A stretch of 64,000 nucleotides of DNA from an uncultured Eubacteriales bacterium (GTDB lineage: Bacteria; Bacillota; Clostridia; Monoglobales; Monoglobaceae): assembly GCA_958352815.1 (NCBI GenBank), contig CATWQA010000002.1, positions 1 to 64,000 of the forward strand, written 5' to 3'. Of this stretch, positions 25,432 through 34,344 are shown in pieces. The notes under the pieces were generated by a model. The model saw only the letters and a list, made by a program, of their open reading frames with translations. It had not been told where the DNA came from and searched no databases. Every line of letters starts with the position of its first letter. Within the stretch, counting starts at the first letter, position 1. The translations under genes were made by a program, and so were the position numbers.

Positions 25432-25465
25432 CGCATTTCTACACTCTACACTCTACATTCTACAC
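25432..25465. repeat. G-family heptamer repeat, copy 3
   Basis: CGCATT and units TCTACAC, TCTACAC, TCTACAT, TCTACAC (25438-25465), eight bases past the stop codon of the ABC exporter gene. Confidence 0.85.
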
Positions 25466-25472
25466 TACTTTA

Positions 25473-27389
25473 TCATTCAAGTTCAAATGCGCCGGTATAA
25501 AGCTGATAATACTTACCCTTGCGGGCAATAAGCTCCTCATGGTTACCGCGCTCGATTATTCTGCCGTGTTCAAGCACCATAATCGCATCGGAATTTCTGA
25601 CGGTGGACAGTCTGTGGGCTATAACAAACGTGGTTCTGCCCTTCATCAGTCCGTCCATGCCCTTTTCAATAAGAGACTCGGTTCTGGTATCGATAGAGCT
25701 TGTTGCCTCGTCCAAAATCAGTACCGGCGGGTCTGCCACCGCCGCTCTGGCTATTGCCAGCAGCTGTCTTTGACCCTGACTCAGGTTGTCGCCGTCGCCT
25801 GTGAGCATTGTATCATAACCCTGAGGCAGGTGGCTGATGAACCAGTGAGCGTTGGCAATCTTTGCCGCCTCTACGCACTCCTCATCGGTGGCGTCCAGCT
25901 TGCCGTATCTGATATTATCCATAACCGTTCCTGTGAACAGATGGGTGTCCTGAAGCACTATACCCAATGAGCGGCGCAGGTCGCTTTTCTTAATGTGGTT
26001 TATGTTTATGCCGTCATACTTAATCTTGCCGTCGGGCACGTCATAAAACCTGTTAATGAGATTGGTTATCGTTGTCTTGCCCGCTCCCGTAGAACCCACA
26101 AAGGCAATCTTCTGCCCCGGCTCGGCATAAAGAGATATATCGTTGAGCACCGTTTTCTTTCCGTCATAGCTGAAAGTAACGTGCTCAAAATCAACCTTGC
26201 CCTTAAGCTCGTTATACTTCACGGTTCCGTCCTTATCTTTTCTCTTCCACGCCCATCTTCCGGTTCTATGGGCAACCTCGGTTATGTGCCCCGTCTCGTC
26301 GTCAATAACCACTCTGGCAAGCTCCGCCTTGCCCTTGTCAACCTCGGGCTCCTGATCCAGCAGCTCAAAAATTCTCTCCGCGCCTGCCATGGCGTTAAGG
26401 ATTGATGTCATCTGCTGTGAAATCTGAGTTATGGGCTGGGAGAACGAACGGGTGTACTGGAGGAACGCCGCCAGTGAGCCTACCGTCAGCGCAAGCCAGC
26501 CTGCTCCGCCGCCGTTGCCGCTGTATATAACCAAAGCCGCGCCCAGCATTGCCGTCAACGCATAGTGGACGTAGGACAGATTTCCCATAATAGGCATAAG
26601 AATACTGCCGAAGGTGTTGGCGTTGGAGGCTGCGCCTTCCAGAGCGTTGTTAATATCCGTGAACCGCTCCTTGGACTTATCCTCGTGGCAGAACACCTTT
26701 ACAACCTTTTGCCCCTCAATCATCTCCTCAACGTAGCCGTTGACTGCGCCCAGAGTTCCTTGCTGCTTCTTAAAGTAGTACGCCGACCGCTTTCCCACAA
26801 ACTTCACAACAAACAGCATAACAACCAGCATTGCTATAACAAGCATGGTCAGCATGGGGCTGATTACCAGCATCATAACAAACACCGATACAACCGTAAG
26901 CAATGACGAGATAAACTGGGGCACGCTCTGGGACATCATCATTCTCAAAGCGTCCGCGTCGTTGGTGTAATGGCTCATTATATCGCCGTGGGAATTGGTG
27001 TCAAAATACCTGATCGGCAGCTTCTGCATATGCTCAAACATCTGGGTGCGCACTGTATACAGTACTCCCGAAGAGATGTTAATCATAATCCTGTTATACG
27101 CAAGTGAGGAAGCCGCTCCCAGTATATATATGAAAAGCAGCAGCAGTATGGTGTATATAAACCCTGACAAATCGGGGTTCTCACTGCCGATAAACGGCAT
27201 TATATAGTTGTCTATAATCGGCTCCAGCATATAGGTTCCGATTACGTTGGCGGCGCTTGACACAATAACCGCAAGCACTACTATAAACAACTGAAATTTA
27301 TATTCCTTAAAATATCCGAACAGCCTTCCTGCGGTTTTTTTGGCATTTTTAGGTTTTTTTATTCCTCTGTTTCCTCTTACCGGCGGCAT
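25473..27389 (-). CDS. ABC exporter, permease-ATPase subunit (catalytic)
   Basis: About 638 residues from ATG 27389 after AAAGGAGT; it starts one base past the stop of the partner gene. Six-helix membrane domain at about 35-330, then a nucleotide-binding domain with Walker A GSTGAGKTT, signature LSQGQRQ and Walker B LILDEATSSID with the catalytic glutamate. An insert of about 45 residues between the two domains (TGHITEVAHRTGRWAWKRK...) is unusual. With the 576-residue partner it forms a heterodimeric exporter; the substrate cannot be told from sequence. MarR control suggests efflux of a small toxic compound. Confidence 0.93.
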   Translation of the reverse strand: MPPVRGNRGIKKPKNAKKTAGRLFGYFKEYKFQLFIVVLAVIVSSAANVIGTYMLEPIIDNYIMPFIGSENPDLSGFIYTILLLLFIYILGAASSLAYNRIMINISSGVLYTVRTQMFEHMQKLPIRYFDTNSHGDIMSHYTNDADALRMMMSQSVPQFISSLLTVVSVFVMMLVISPMLTMLVIAMLVVMLFVVKFVGKRSAYYFKKQQGTLGAVNGYVEEMIEGQKVVKVFCHEDKSKERFTDINNALEGAASNANTFGSILMPIMGNLSYVHYALTAMLGAALVIYSGNGGGAGWLALTVGSLAAFLQYTRSFSQPITQISQQMTSILNAMAGAERIFELLDQEPEVDKGKAELARVVIDDETGHITEVAHRTGRWAWKRKDKDGTVKYNELKGKVDFEHVTFSYDGKKTVLNDISLYAEPGQKIAFVGSTGAGKTTITNLINRFYDVPDGKIKYDGININHIKKSDLRRSLGIVLQDTHLFTGTVMDNIRYGKLDATDEECVEAAKIANAHWFISHLPQGYDTMLTGDGDNLSQGQRQLLAIARAAVADPPVLILDEATSSIDTRTESLIEKGMDGLMKGRTTFVIAHRLSTVRNSDAIMVLEHGRIIERGNHEELIARKGKYYQLYTGAFELE

Positions 27390-27390
27390 A

Positions 27391-29121
27391 TTATTCAACT
27401 CCTTTCTTCTGGGACTCGTAAACCTCACGATAAATCTCGCTGGTCTCTATAAGCTCCTCGTGAGTTCCCACAGCGCTGATACGTCCGTTGTCCATAACCA
27501 CAATCTTGTCCGCGTTCTCCACAGAGCTTATTCTCTGAGCGATGATTATGGTGGTGGTGTCCTTTAGCTTGGTGGCGAAGGCTTCCCGTATAGAAGCGTC
27601 TGTTGCCGTATCCACTGCGCTTGTGCTGTCGTCCAGAATAATAATCTTGGGCTTCTTCAACAGGGCGCGGGCGATACACAGTCTTTGCTTCTGACCGCCG
27701 GACACGTTTACGCCGCCCTGACCTAAATCCGTGTTGTACCCGTCGGGGAACGCCTCAATAAAGTCGTGAGCACAGGCGTCCTTGCACGCCTCGATAACCT
27801 GCTCCTTGGTGGCGTTTTCATCGCCCCAGCGCAGGTTTTCCAAAATGGTACCGCTGAACAAAACGTTGTTTTGCAGAACCATGGACACCGCGTTTCTCAG
27901 CTTATCCAGCTTGTATTCACGAACATCGTGTCCGCCGACGATTACCCGACCCTGGATTACGTCATAAAGCCTTGGTATAAGCTGAACCAGAGAGGTCTTG
28001 GCAGAGCCTGTTCCGCCGATAATTCCCACGGTCTCACCGGATTTAATGTCAAGGTCAATATGGCGAACGGCGCAGTTCATAATATCGTTGTGATAGCTGA
28101 ATGCTACGTCCTCAAATACGATAGAACCGTCCTCGGGCTCCAAATTGGGATTGGCGTTTTCGTCAGTTACGTCAATCTTCTCGTTTATAACCTCAACAAT
28201 TCTGTCACCGCTTGCCTTGGAGTTTACAAGCTGAATAAACGCCATGGAAATCATCATCAGCGACATAAGTATCTGACCTACATAGGAAATAAAGCTTATG
28301 AGCTGACCCGTCTGCATGTTTCCCACAATAATCAAGTTTCCGCCGAACCAGAGTATGGCAACGATACAGGCGTATATAACCATCTGCATAACAGGCATGT
28401 TTACGGAAATCAGCTTCTCCGCCGCTCTCTGCACATCTCTTACCTGGGTCGTGGTATTGTTAAACTTCTCGTTCTCGTGATTTTCCCTTACAAACGCCTT
28501 GACAACTCTCACGCCGGCAAGGTTCTCCTGAACAACGCAGTTAAGTTCGTCCATCTTTTTCAGCATAAGTCTGAACTTGGGAATTGCGAACTTCGACACA
28601 AGAGACACCATAACGACAATAACCGGCACGGCAAACAGAAATACAAGAGACAGCTCTGCGTTAATGGACACGGACATCACAAGAGCCATAACAAACATTA
28701 TGGGGGCTCGAACGCACATACGCAGCACCATCATTGTTGAGTTCTGAATGTTGGTAACGTCTGTGGTAATTCTGGTTATCAGAGACGAGGTGCTGAACCT
28801 GTCAATATTTCCAAAGGAAAAGTCCTGGATTTTATAAAACAGCGCCTGTCTTATATTGGCAGCAAAGCCCGCTGATGCCACCGATGAGGTTCTGGCAGCG
28901 GCTGCTCCGAAAAACAGAGACAGCATTGCCATAAGCACCATAAGCAAGCCCATCTTTACCACATAACCTATATCCTGATTGGCAATTCCCACGTCAACTA
29001 TATTTGCCATGATTAGGGGTATGGTGGTTTCCATAACAACCTCTCCAACCACCAGCAAGGGCGTGATCAGGGAATATTTTCTGTCCTTTTTGGACATTAA
29101 ATTAATAAGGGTTCTAAGCAT
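27391..29121 (-). CDS. ABC exporter, permease-ATPase subunit (degenerate site)
   Basis: 576 residues: six-helix membrane domain (about 15-310) and nucleotide-binding domain. Walker A is GGTGSAKTS and the signature VSGGQKQR. Walker B reads IIILDDSTSAVD, with aspartate where the catalytic glutamate normally stands. That substitution is known from one half of heterodimeric exporters such as BmrCD and TM287/288, and it predicts one weak and one active ATP site in the dimer. It is encoded between the MarR gene and the catalytic subunit. Confidence 0.93.
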   Translation of the reverse strand: MLRTLINLMSKKDRKYSLITPLLVVGEVVMETTIPLIMANIVDVGIANQDIGYVVKMGLLMVLMAMLSLFFGAAAARTSSVASAGFAANIRQALFYKIQDFSFGNIDRFSTSSLITRITTDVTNIQNSTMMVLRMCVRAPIMFVMALVMSVSINAELSLVFLFAVPVIVVMVSLVSKFAIPKFRLMLKKMDELNCVVQENLAGVRVVKAFVRENHENEKFNNTTTQVRDVQRAAEKLISVNMPVMQMVIYACIVAILWFGGNLIIVGNMQTGQLISFISYVGQILMSLMMISMAFIQLVNSKASGDRIVEVINEKIDVTDENANPNLEPEDGSIVFEDVAFSYHNDIMNCAVRHIDLDIKSGETVGIIGGTGSAKTSLVQLIPRLYDVIQGRVIVGGHDVREYKLDKLRNAVSMVLQNNVLFSGTILENLRWGDENATKEQVIEACKDACAHDFIEAFPDGYNTDLGQGGVNVSGGQKQRLCIARALLKKPKIIILDDSTSAVDTATDASIREAFATKLKDTTTIIIAQRISSVENADKIVVMDNGRISAVGTHEELIETSEIYREVYESQKKGVE

Positions 29122-29151
29122 AAAACTATCTTCCTCCTTCTACATTAAATT

Positions 29152-29664
29152 TTAGTCGTGCTTAATACATCCGAAATTCGGTTTGGCGGCCTGCTGAAGC
29201 CTGAGCATCTCCTTATAGGAAACATTATTTTCCTTATCTCCGGTCATGTTCATGGTCATCTTGTCAAGCACCTTGCAAAATGTGTCAAGCTCCTCCTCAG
29301 GGATTGCACCGAATACCTTTCGGTCAAACTCGTCAAAAATCTCCCTGCACCGAACAACAGCCTTTATGCCGTCATCGGTTATAAACAGGTTTTTGCATCT
29401 GAGGTTGTGTTCGTCCTCCCTTTTTTCAAGAAGCCCCGCCTTTTGCAGCCGCTTGGTGGAAACCGCAATACTGGCGGCGGACACGCCTAAAAAATCGGCA
29501 AGCTCCACCTGGGTGCAGCCGTCATGATTCTTAACATATTCAAGAACATGAAGCTGCCCGATATACAGCCGTTTTTCCCCGTCACCAAACAGCCCGAACA
29601 GCAGGTTGCGCTTTATTATGATGAACTTGTCGATTTTTCTGTTTATCTCCTTGTAGTTATTCAC
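29152..29664 (-). CDS. MarR family transcriptional regulator
   Basis: 170-residue winged-helix regulator. The DNA-binding core is GCTQVELADFLGVSAASIAVSTKRLQKAGLLEKREDEHNLRCKNLFITDDG (about 54-104); helices on both sides form the dimer interface. GTG 29664 follows GGAGGTG. It precedes the ABC exporter genes with a 30-bp gap. A perfect inverted repeat over its own promoter indicates autorepression and control of the exporter. Confidence 0.9.
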   Translation of the reverse strand: MNNYKEINRKIDKFIIIKRNLLFGLFGDGEKRLYIGQLHVLEYVKNHDGCTQVELADFLGVSAASIAVSTKRLQKAGLLEKREDEHNLRCKNLFITDDGIKAVVRCREIFDEFDRKVFGAIPEEELDTFCKVLDKMTMNMTGDKENNVSYKEMLRLQQAAKPNFGCIKHD

Positions 29665-29691
29665 CGTCTCACCTCCGTTTTATTCGCCGAC

Positions 29692-29715
29692 TAATTATTA
29701 ACCGTTTAATAATTA
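29692..29715. promoter_or_regulatory. probable MarR operator
   Basis: TAATTATTAA, 4-bp spacer, TTAATAATTA: 10-bp perfect arms. It overlaps the -10 box of the marR promoter. Confidence 0.85.
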
Positions 29716-29740
29716 TACTTGCCTATAGGATAGATGTCAA
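29712..29740 (-). promoter_or_regulatory. sigma-A promoter of the marR-ABC operon
   Basis: TTGACA (29740-29735), 17-bp spacer, TATAAT (29717-29712); consensus at both boxes. Confidence 0.92.
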
Positions 29741-29781
29741 TATGTAAATAGTGAATATTTTATGAACAAACTGTGAATATC

Positions 29782-29845
29782 CGGGCTCCGCCCCCCCCAA
29801 TCGGTTTCCCCGAAGGGGAACCCGGCACCCTCCGAGCGGGTGACA
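29782..29845 (+). repeat. A-family repeat, copy 5 (diverged)
   Basis: GGGCTCCGCC variant of the first hairpin and an intact TTTCCCCGAAGGGGAA. The third hairpin is replaced by CACCCTCCGAGCGGGTG. Confidence 0.7.
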
Positions 29846-29895
29846 GGTGTATCAATGAAAGAGTATAAATTATGTGGGATAAATTGCAATTAATC

Positions 29896-29968
29896 CGCGC
29901 CTGCGCGCCTCACGTGCGGTCTGCGACCGCCTACCGTGCTTGCAAGCCGCCTTTACCAAAAGGCGGCA
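29896..29968 (+). repeat. B-family intergenic repeat, copy 5
   Basis: CTGCGCGCCTCACGTG, the CGGTC/GACCG hairpin (29917-29921 and 29925-29929), CCTACCGTGCTTGCAA, and CGCCTTT/AAAGGCG at the end. Confidence 0.85.
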
Positions 29969-30043
29969 GAATGCGCCTATGGCGCAGCTATAGATATATT
30001 ACAAATTAATCAAAGCCTGACGGTGTTTGATACAAAATAACCC

Positions 30044-30072
30044 TTGACACATTATGCAATTTAGTATACAAT
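30044..30072 (+). promoter_or_regulatory. sigma-A promoter of ileS
   Basis: TTGACA (30044-30049), 17-bp spacer, TACAAT (30067-30072). Only 59 bp separate it from the start codon, so there is no room for a T-box. Confidence 0.9.
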
Positions 30073-30131
30073 ATTTAGGTTAATAATTTATTGTAGAATA
30101 TCATCATTTTTATAGAATTGGAGGGATTTAA

Positions 30132-33100
30132 ATGTATCGCAAGGTATCAACCGACCTTTCCTTTGTGGACAGAGAAAAGGAAATCGTTGATTTTTGGAAG
30201 AAAAACGATATATTTAAAAAGAGCATCAAGAACCGTGAGGGAGCTGAAATATTCACTTTCTTTGACGGTCCGCCCACAGCCAACGGAAAGCCCCATATAG
30301 GTCACGTTTTGACCCGTGCCATTAAGGACTTAATTCCCAGATACCGCACCATGAAGGGCTACCTTGTTGAGCGCAAGGCAGGCTGGGACACCCACGGCCT
30401 TCCTGTTGAGCTTGAGGTTGAAAAGAGCCTTGGCATAAGCGGCAAGCCCCAGATTGAAGAATACGGCGTTGAGGACTTTATCAAAAAGTGTAAGGACAGC
30501 GTTTTTGTTTACCAGAGCGACTGGGAGGAAATGAGCGACCGCGTCGGCTTCTGGGCTGACATGGATAATCCTTACGTAACCTACCACAACGATTATATTG
30601 AGTCGGTTTGGTGGGCGCTGAAGCAGATTTGGGAAAAGGGTCTGCTTTATAAGGGGCACAAGATTATGCCCTACTGCCCCCGCTGCGGAACGGCTCTGTC
30701 CAGCCACGAGGTTGCCCAGGGATATAAGGACGTTAAAGAGAACTCTATCATAATCAAATTTAAGATTAAGGACGCTCCCGAGGGCGAGTACTTCCTGGCA
30801 TGGACAACAACGCCCTGGACGCTGCCCTCAAACTGCGGTCTCTGCGTTAACCCCCATGAAACATATGCAAAGGTTCAGCTGGGCGATGAGAAGTACATTC
30901 TGGCAAAGGCACTTGTCGAGAAGGTTCTCCCTAAGGACAGCGAGTACACAATCCTTGAGGAATACGTTGGAACCGACCTGGTTGGTATGCACTACGAGCC
31001 CCTTTACAGCTATGCAAAGTTCGAGGGCGACGGTTACAGAGTTGTTGCAGACAACTATGTTACCATGGAGGACGGTACCGGTATCGTTCATATTGCTCTC
31101 GCCTTCGGTGAAGACGACAACAGAGTCGGTGTTGAAAATGACCTGCCCTTTATCAACCTGGTGAATACCCAGGGCAAGTTTGTGGAGGGCACAGGAGTTC
31201 TGGAGGGCTTGTTTGTTAAGGACGCGGACAAGGTGATTATCCGCGACCTTAAAGAGAGAAACCTGGCATATGCCGTTATCCCCTTTGAGCACAGCTACCC
31301 CTTCTGCTGGAGATGCGACACGCCTCTGCTCTACTACGCTTGCGATACATGGTTTATAAAGATGACAGCCGTTCGGGATAAGCTGCTGAAAAACAACGAG
31401 ACTGTAAACTGGCTTCCCGACAACATAAAGCACGGCAGATTCGGCAACTTCCTTGAGAACATTATCGACTGGGGTCTCTCCCGTTCCAGATACTGGGGAA
31501 CGCCTCTACCTATTTGGGAGTGCTCCTGCGGTCATAAGCACGTTGTGGGCTCTGTTCAGGAGCTCAAGGAAATGGGCATCAACTGCCCCGATGATATTGA
31601 GCTGCACAAGCCCTACGTGGACGAGGTTAAGCTGAGATGCCCCGAATGCGGCGGCGAGATGCAGAGAGTTCCCGAGGTTATAGACTGCTGGTTCGATTCG
31701 GGCTCCATGCCCTTTGCACAGCTCCACTATCCCTTTGAAAATAAGGAACAGTTTGAGAAGCATTTCCCGGCTGACTTTATCAGTGAAGCTATCGACCAGA
31801 CAAGAGGCTGGTTCTACACCCTTATGGCTATATCCACCCTGTTGTTTGACGAGTCGCCGTACAAGAACGTTATCGTTATGGGACACGTTCAGGACGAGCA
31901 CGGCAAGAAGATGAGCAAGCACTTGGGCAACGTTATTGCGCCTATGGATATTCTGAACGACCAGGGGGCGGACGCTGTTCGCTGGTATTTCTACTCCAAC
32001 TCAGCGCCCTGGCTGCCCAACCGCTTCTCGGCTAAAAACGTGTCCGAGTCCCAGCGCAAGTTCCTGGGTACTCTCTGGAACACCTATGCGTTCTACGTAC
32101 TGTATGCTAATATAGATAACTTTAACCCCACAGAGCATACTTTGGACGTTGACTCCCTGTCGGTTATGGATAAGTGGATTTTGTCAAAGCTCAACGGAGT
32201 TATTAAGGAGGTTGACGACAACCTGTTTAACTACAAGATTGTTGAAGCAACCCGCGCAATCAGTGAGTTTACCGATGAGTTGTCCAACTGGTACGTTCGC
32301 AGAAGCCGCGAACGTTTCTGGGCAAGCGAACTGTCGCAAGACAAGATTAATGCGTACATGACCCTTTACACCGTGCTGGTTGAGTTCTCAAAGGTATGCG
32401 CACCCTTTATTCCATTTATGACCGAGCAGATTTATCAGAACCTGGTGCTCTCGGTTGACAAGGATGCAAAGGAAAGCGTTCACATCTGCGACTATCCCGC
32501 AGTTCGTGAGGAGTTCTCGTTCCCCGAGATTGAAAAGGATATGGACGCTGTGAGAAAGATTGTTATAATGGGCAGAGCCTGCAGAAACGAGGCCAACATC
32601 AAGAACAGACAGCCTCTGCAAAAGCTGTACGTTCAGACCGAAACAGAGATTAACCCGAGCTACATCTATATCATTCTTGACGAGCTGAACATCAAGGAGG
32701 TTGAGTTTGTTGAGGACGCCAGCGGGTTCATCGCATATAAGTTCAAGCCCCAGATGAGAACCATGGGTCCCAAATACGGAAAGCTCATGCGTCCCATATT
32801 TGACGAGGTGGCAAAGCTGGACGGCAAGGAGGTTATGGCGGTTCTCAATTCGGGAGAGCCCTTAAAGCTCACAGTTCAGGACGTGGACGTTGAAATCACA
32901 AAGGACGATGTTCTCATTGAAACAGAGCAGATGAACGGCCTGGTTTCAAACGACGACGGCGGATTTACGGTTATTCTGGACACCAACCTGACAGACGAGC
33001 TTAAAGACGAAGGCTTTTTGCGTGAGATTATCAGCAAAATCCAGACTATGCGTAAGGACGCAGACTTTGAGGTTCAGGACAGAATTAATATTAAATTCTC

Positions 33101-33254
33101 TGCAAACGACAAAATAAAGAGCATATTTACGAAGTTCGACGGCGAGATTAAGCAGCAGACTCTTGCGGACACTGTTGAAAACACAGCAGATACCGAGGGC
33201 AAGGAATGGAACATTAACGGCGAAAAGGTTGTTATCGCCGTTGCAAAGGCTTAG
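30132..33254 (+). CDS. ileS: isoleucyl-tRNA synthetase, type 2 (long form)
   Basis: Charges tRNA-Ile, 1040 residues. The HIGH motif is NGKPHIGHVLTR near residue 56 and the KMSKS motif is KKMSKHLGN near 600, with an editing domain between. DGPPTANGKPHIGH and KAGWDTHGLPVELEVEK are of the IleS2 kind, and the length fits IleS2 rather than the ~920-residue IleS1 of Bacillus. IleS2 enzymes are known for low mupirocin sensitivity. ATG 30132 follows TTGGAGGG. Start and end are intact, and the gene has its own promoter and terminator. Confidence 0.95.
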   Translation: MYRKVSTDLSFVDREKEIVDFWKKNDIFKKSIKNREGAEIFTFFDGPPTANGKPHIGHVLTRAIKDLIPRYRTMKGYLVERKAGWDTHGLPVELEVEKSLGISGKPQIEEYGVEDFIKKCKDSVFVYQSDWEEMSDRVGFWADMDNPYVTYHNDYIESVWWALKQIWEKGLLYKGHKIMPYCPRCGTALSSHEVAQGYKDVKENSIIIKFKIKDAPEGEYFLAWTTTPWTLPSNCGLCVNPHETYAKVQLGDEKYILAKALVEKVLPKDSEYTILEEYVGTDLVGMHYEPLYSYAKFEGDGYRVVADNYVTMEDGTGIVHIALAFGEDDNRVGVENDLPFINLVNTQGKFVEGTGVLEGLFVKDADKVIIRDLKERNLAYAVIPFEHSYPFCWRCDTPLLYYACDTWFIKMTAVRDKLLKNNETVNWLPDNIKHGRFGNFLENIIDWGLSRSRYWGTPLPIWECSCGHKHVVGSVQELKEMGINCPDDIELHKPYVDEVKLRCPECGGEMQRVPEVIDCWFDSGSMPFAQLHYPFENKEQFEKHFPADFISEAIDQTRGWFYTLMAISTLLFDESPYKNVIVMGHVQDEHGKKMSKHLGNVIAPMDILNDQGADAVRWYFYSNSAPWLPNRFSAKNVSESQRKFLGTLWNTYAFYVLYANIDNFNPTEHTLDVDSLSVMDKWILSKLNGVIKEVDDNLFNYKIVEATRAISEFTDELSNWYVRRSRERFWASELSQDKINAYMTLYTVLVEFSKVCAPFIPFMTEQIYQNLVLSVDKDAKESVHICDYPAVREEFSFPEIEKDMDAVRKIVIMGRACRNEANIKNRQPLQKLYVQTETEINPSYIYIILDELNIKEVEFVEDASGFIAYKFKPQMRTMGPKYGKLMRPIFDEVAKLDGKEVMAVLNSGEPLKLTVQDVDVEITKDDVLIETEQMNGLVSNDDGGFTVILDTNLTDELKDEGFLREIISKIQTMRKDADFEVQDRINIKFSANDKIKSIFTKFDGEIKQQTLADTVENTADTEGKEWNINGEKVVIAVAKA

Positions 33255-33265
33255 TATAGCGCAGT

Positions 33266-33303
33266 GACCAAGGGGGAACAATCCCCTTGGTCTTTATTTT
33301 TTT
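33266..33303 (+). terminator. terminator of ileS
   Basis: GACCAAGGGG, 5-7-nt loop, CCCCTTGGTC followed by TTTATTTTTTT. Confidence 0.93.
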
Positions 33304-33320
33304 AGGAAAGAGGTTTGATT

Positions 33321-34094
33321 ATGGCACAAAAGGCATTGATTACCGGGGCAAGCTCCGGCATAGGCAGGGATATGGCAGGAGTTTTGAGCGATATGGGCTA
33401 CGAGGTGATTTTGGCAGCCCGCAGCACAGATAAGCTGCAAGAGTTAGCAGAGAGCCTTAAAACAAAGGCATATGTTATCACTGCCGACCTGTCGGACAGA
33501 AACGCATGCCTTGATTTATACAACAAGACCATGGAAATCTGCTACGACGGCAGTCTTGAAGTTGTTATCAACAATGCGGGGTTTGGGCTTTTCGGTGAGT
33601 TCTCTCAAACGGATATGAATACAGAGCTAAAAATGATTGATACCAATGTTGTGGCTCTGCAAATTTTGATGAAGCTGTTTCTGAAAGAATTTATAAAGAA
33701 AAACTCAGGGTACATTCTTAATGTAGCCTCCTCCGCCGCCTTTATGCCGGGGCCGCTGATGTCGGTGTACTACTCCACAAAGGCGTATGTAATGCGGCTG
33801 ACACAGGCTGTTGACAGGGAGCTTAAAAACAAGAAGTCAAGAGTATATGCGGGGGTTCTCTGCCCGGGGCCTGTTGACACCAACTTTAACAACACTGCCA
33901 ACGTGCAGTTTGCCCTAAAAGGATTGAGCAGTCCTTATGTTGCAGAGTACGGAATTAAAAAGATGTTTAAGAGAAAGACGGTTATTATCCCCGGCATATC
34001 AATGAAGCTGGGCAAGTTTGGGCTTAGGCCTATTCCCGACCGCCTGATAACTAAGATTGCATATAATATACAACACAAAAAGGGCGGGGAGTAG
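33321..34094 (+). CDS. short-chain dehydrogenase/reductase
   Basis: 257-residue classical SDR. The NAD(P)-binding motif TGASSGIG is near residue 8, NNAGFGLFGEF near 90, and the catalytic YYSTKAY with an upstream serine in NVASSAAF. An arginine after the glycine motif (AARSTDKL) favours NADP. The C-terminal part (KRKTVIIPGISMKLGKFGLRPIPDRL) resembles the DltE/YqjQ-type subgroup. Substrate unknown. ATG 33321 follows AGGAAAGAGG. It lies past the ileS terminator with no clear promoter of its own, so read-through is likely. Confidence 0.88.
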   Translation: MAQKALITGASSGIGRDMAGVLSDMGYEVILAARSTDKLQELAESLKTKAYVITADLSDRNACLDLYNKTMEICYDGSLEVVINNAGFGLFGEFSQTDMNTELKMIDTNVVALQILMKLFLKEFIKKNSGYILNVASSAAFMPGPLMSVYYSTKAYVMRLTQAVDRELKNKKSRVYAGVLCPGPVDTNFNNTANVQFALKGLSSPYVAEYGIKKMFKRKTVIIPGISMKLGKFGLRPIPDRLITKIAYNIQHKKGGE

Positions 34095-34124
34095 TTTGAA
34101 AATTAACCTGTCGCCCGCCCTGTC

Positions 34125-34151
34125 GCGTTTGCCGCCCTCCTCCCCAAACGC
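34125..34151. repeat. H-family hairpin, copy 1
   Basis: GCGTTTG, 13-nt pyrimidine-rich loop, CAAACGC. The same element at 53883-53907 has GCGCTTG/CAAGCGC. Confidence 0.6.
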
Positions 34152-34296
34152 ACAGTGCGGGCACACTTTTATTAAAATAGACAATTATATATAAAGTTTT
34201 AACATTTACACAGTAGCACGGAAAGTAAATTTATTATATACAAAATCTACCCCATCTTCTATCATTGCGTATAATAATTCCGCATAATCTTCTGCA

Positions 34297-34332
34297 GCAA
34301 AAAAGGATGTGTCCGCGCGGACACATCCTTTT
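34297..34332 (-). terminator. terminator of the SLH-protein gene
   Basis: A perfect 32-bp palindrome (34301-34332) with arms AAAAGGATGTGTCCGC, then a T-run on the minus strand. It lies 13 bp past the stop codon. Confidence 0.9.
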
Positions 34333-34344
34333 ATTATGCTTTAA

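Noticed and set aside
30828..31922. Long minus-strand frames of 138-201 codons inside ileS
   Set aside because: They are shadows of a strongly codon-biased gene with an uninterrupted IleRS sequence on the plus strand.
34301..34332. Perfect 32-bp palindrome as an operator or recombination site
   Set aside because: It lies 13 bp past a stop codon and is followed by a T-run on that strand; a terminator explains it.
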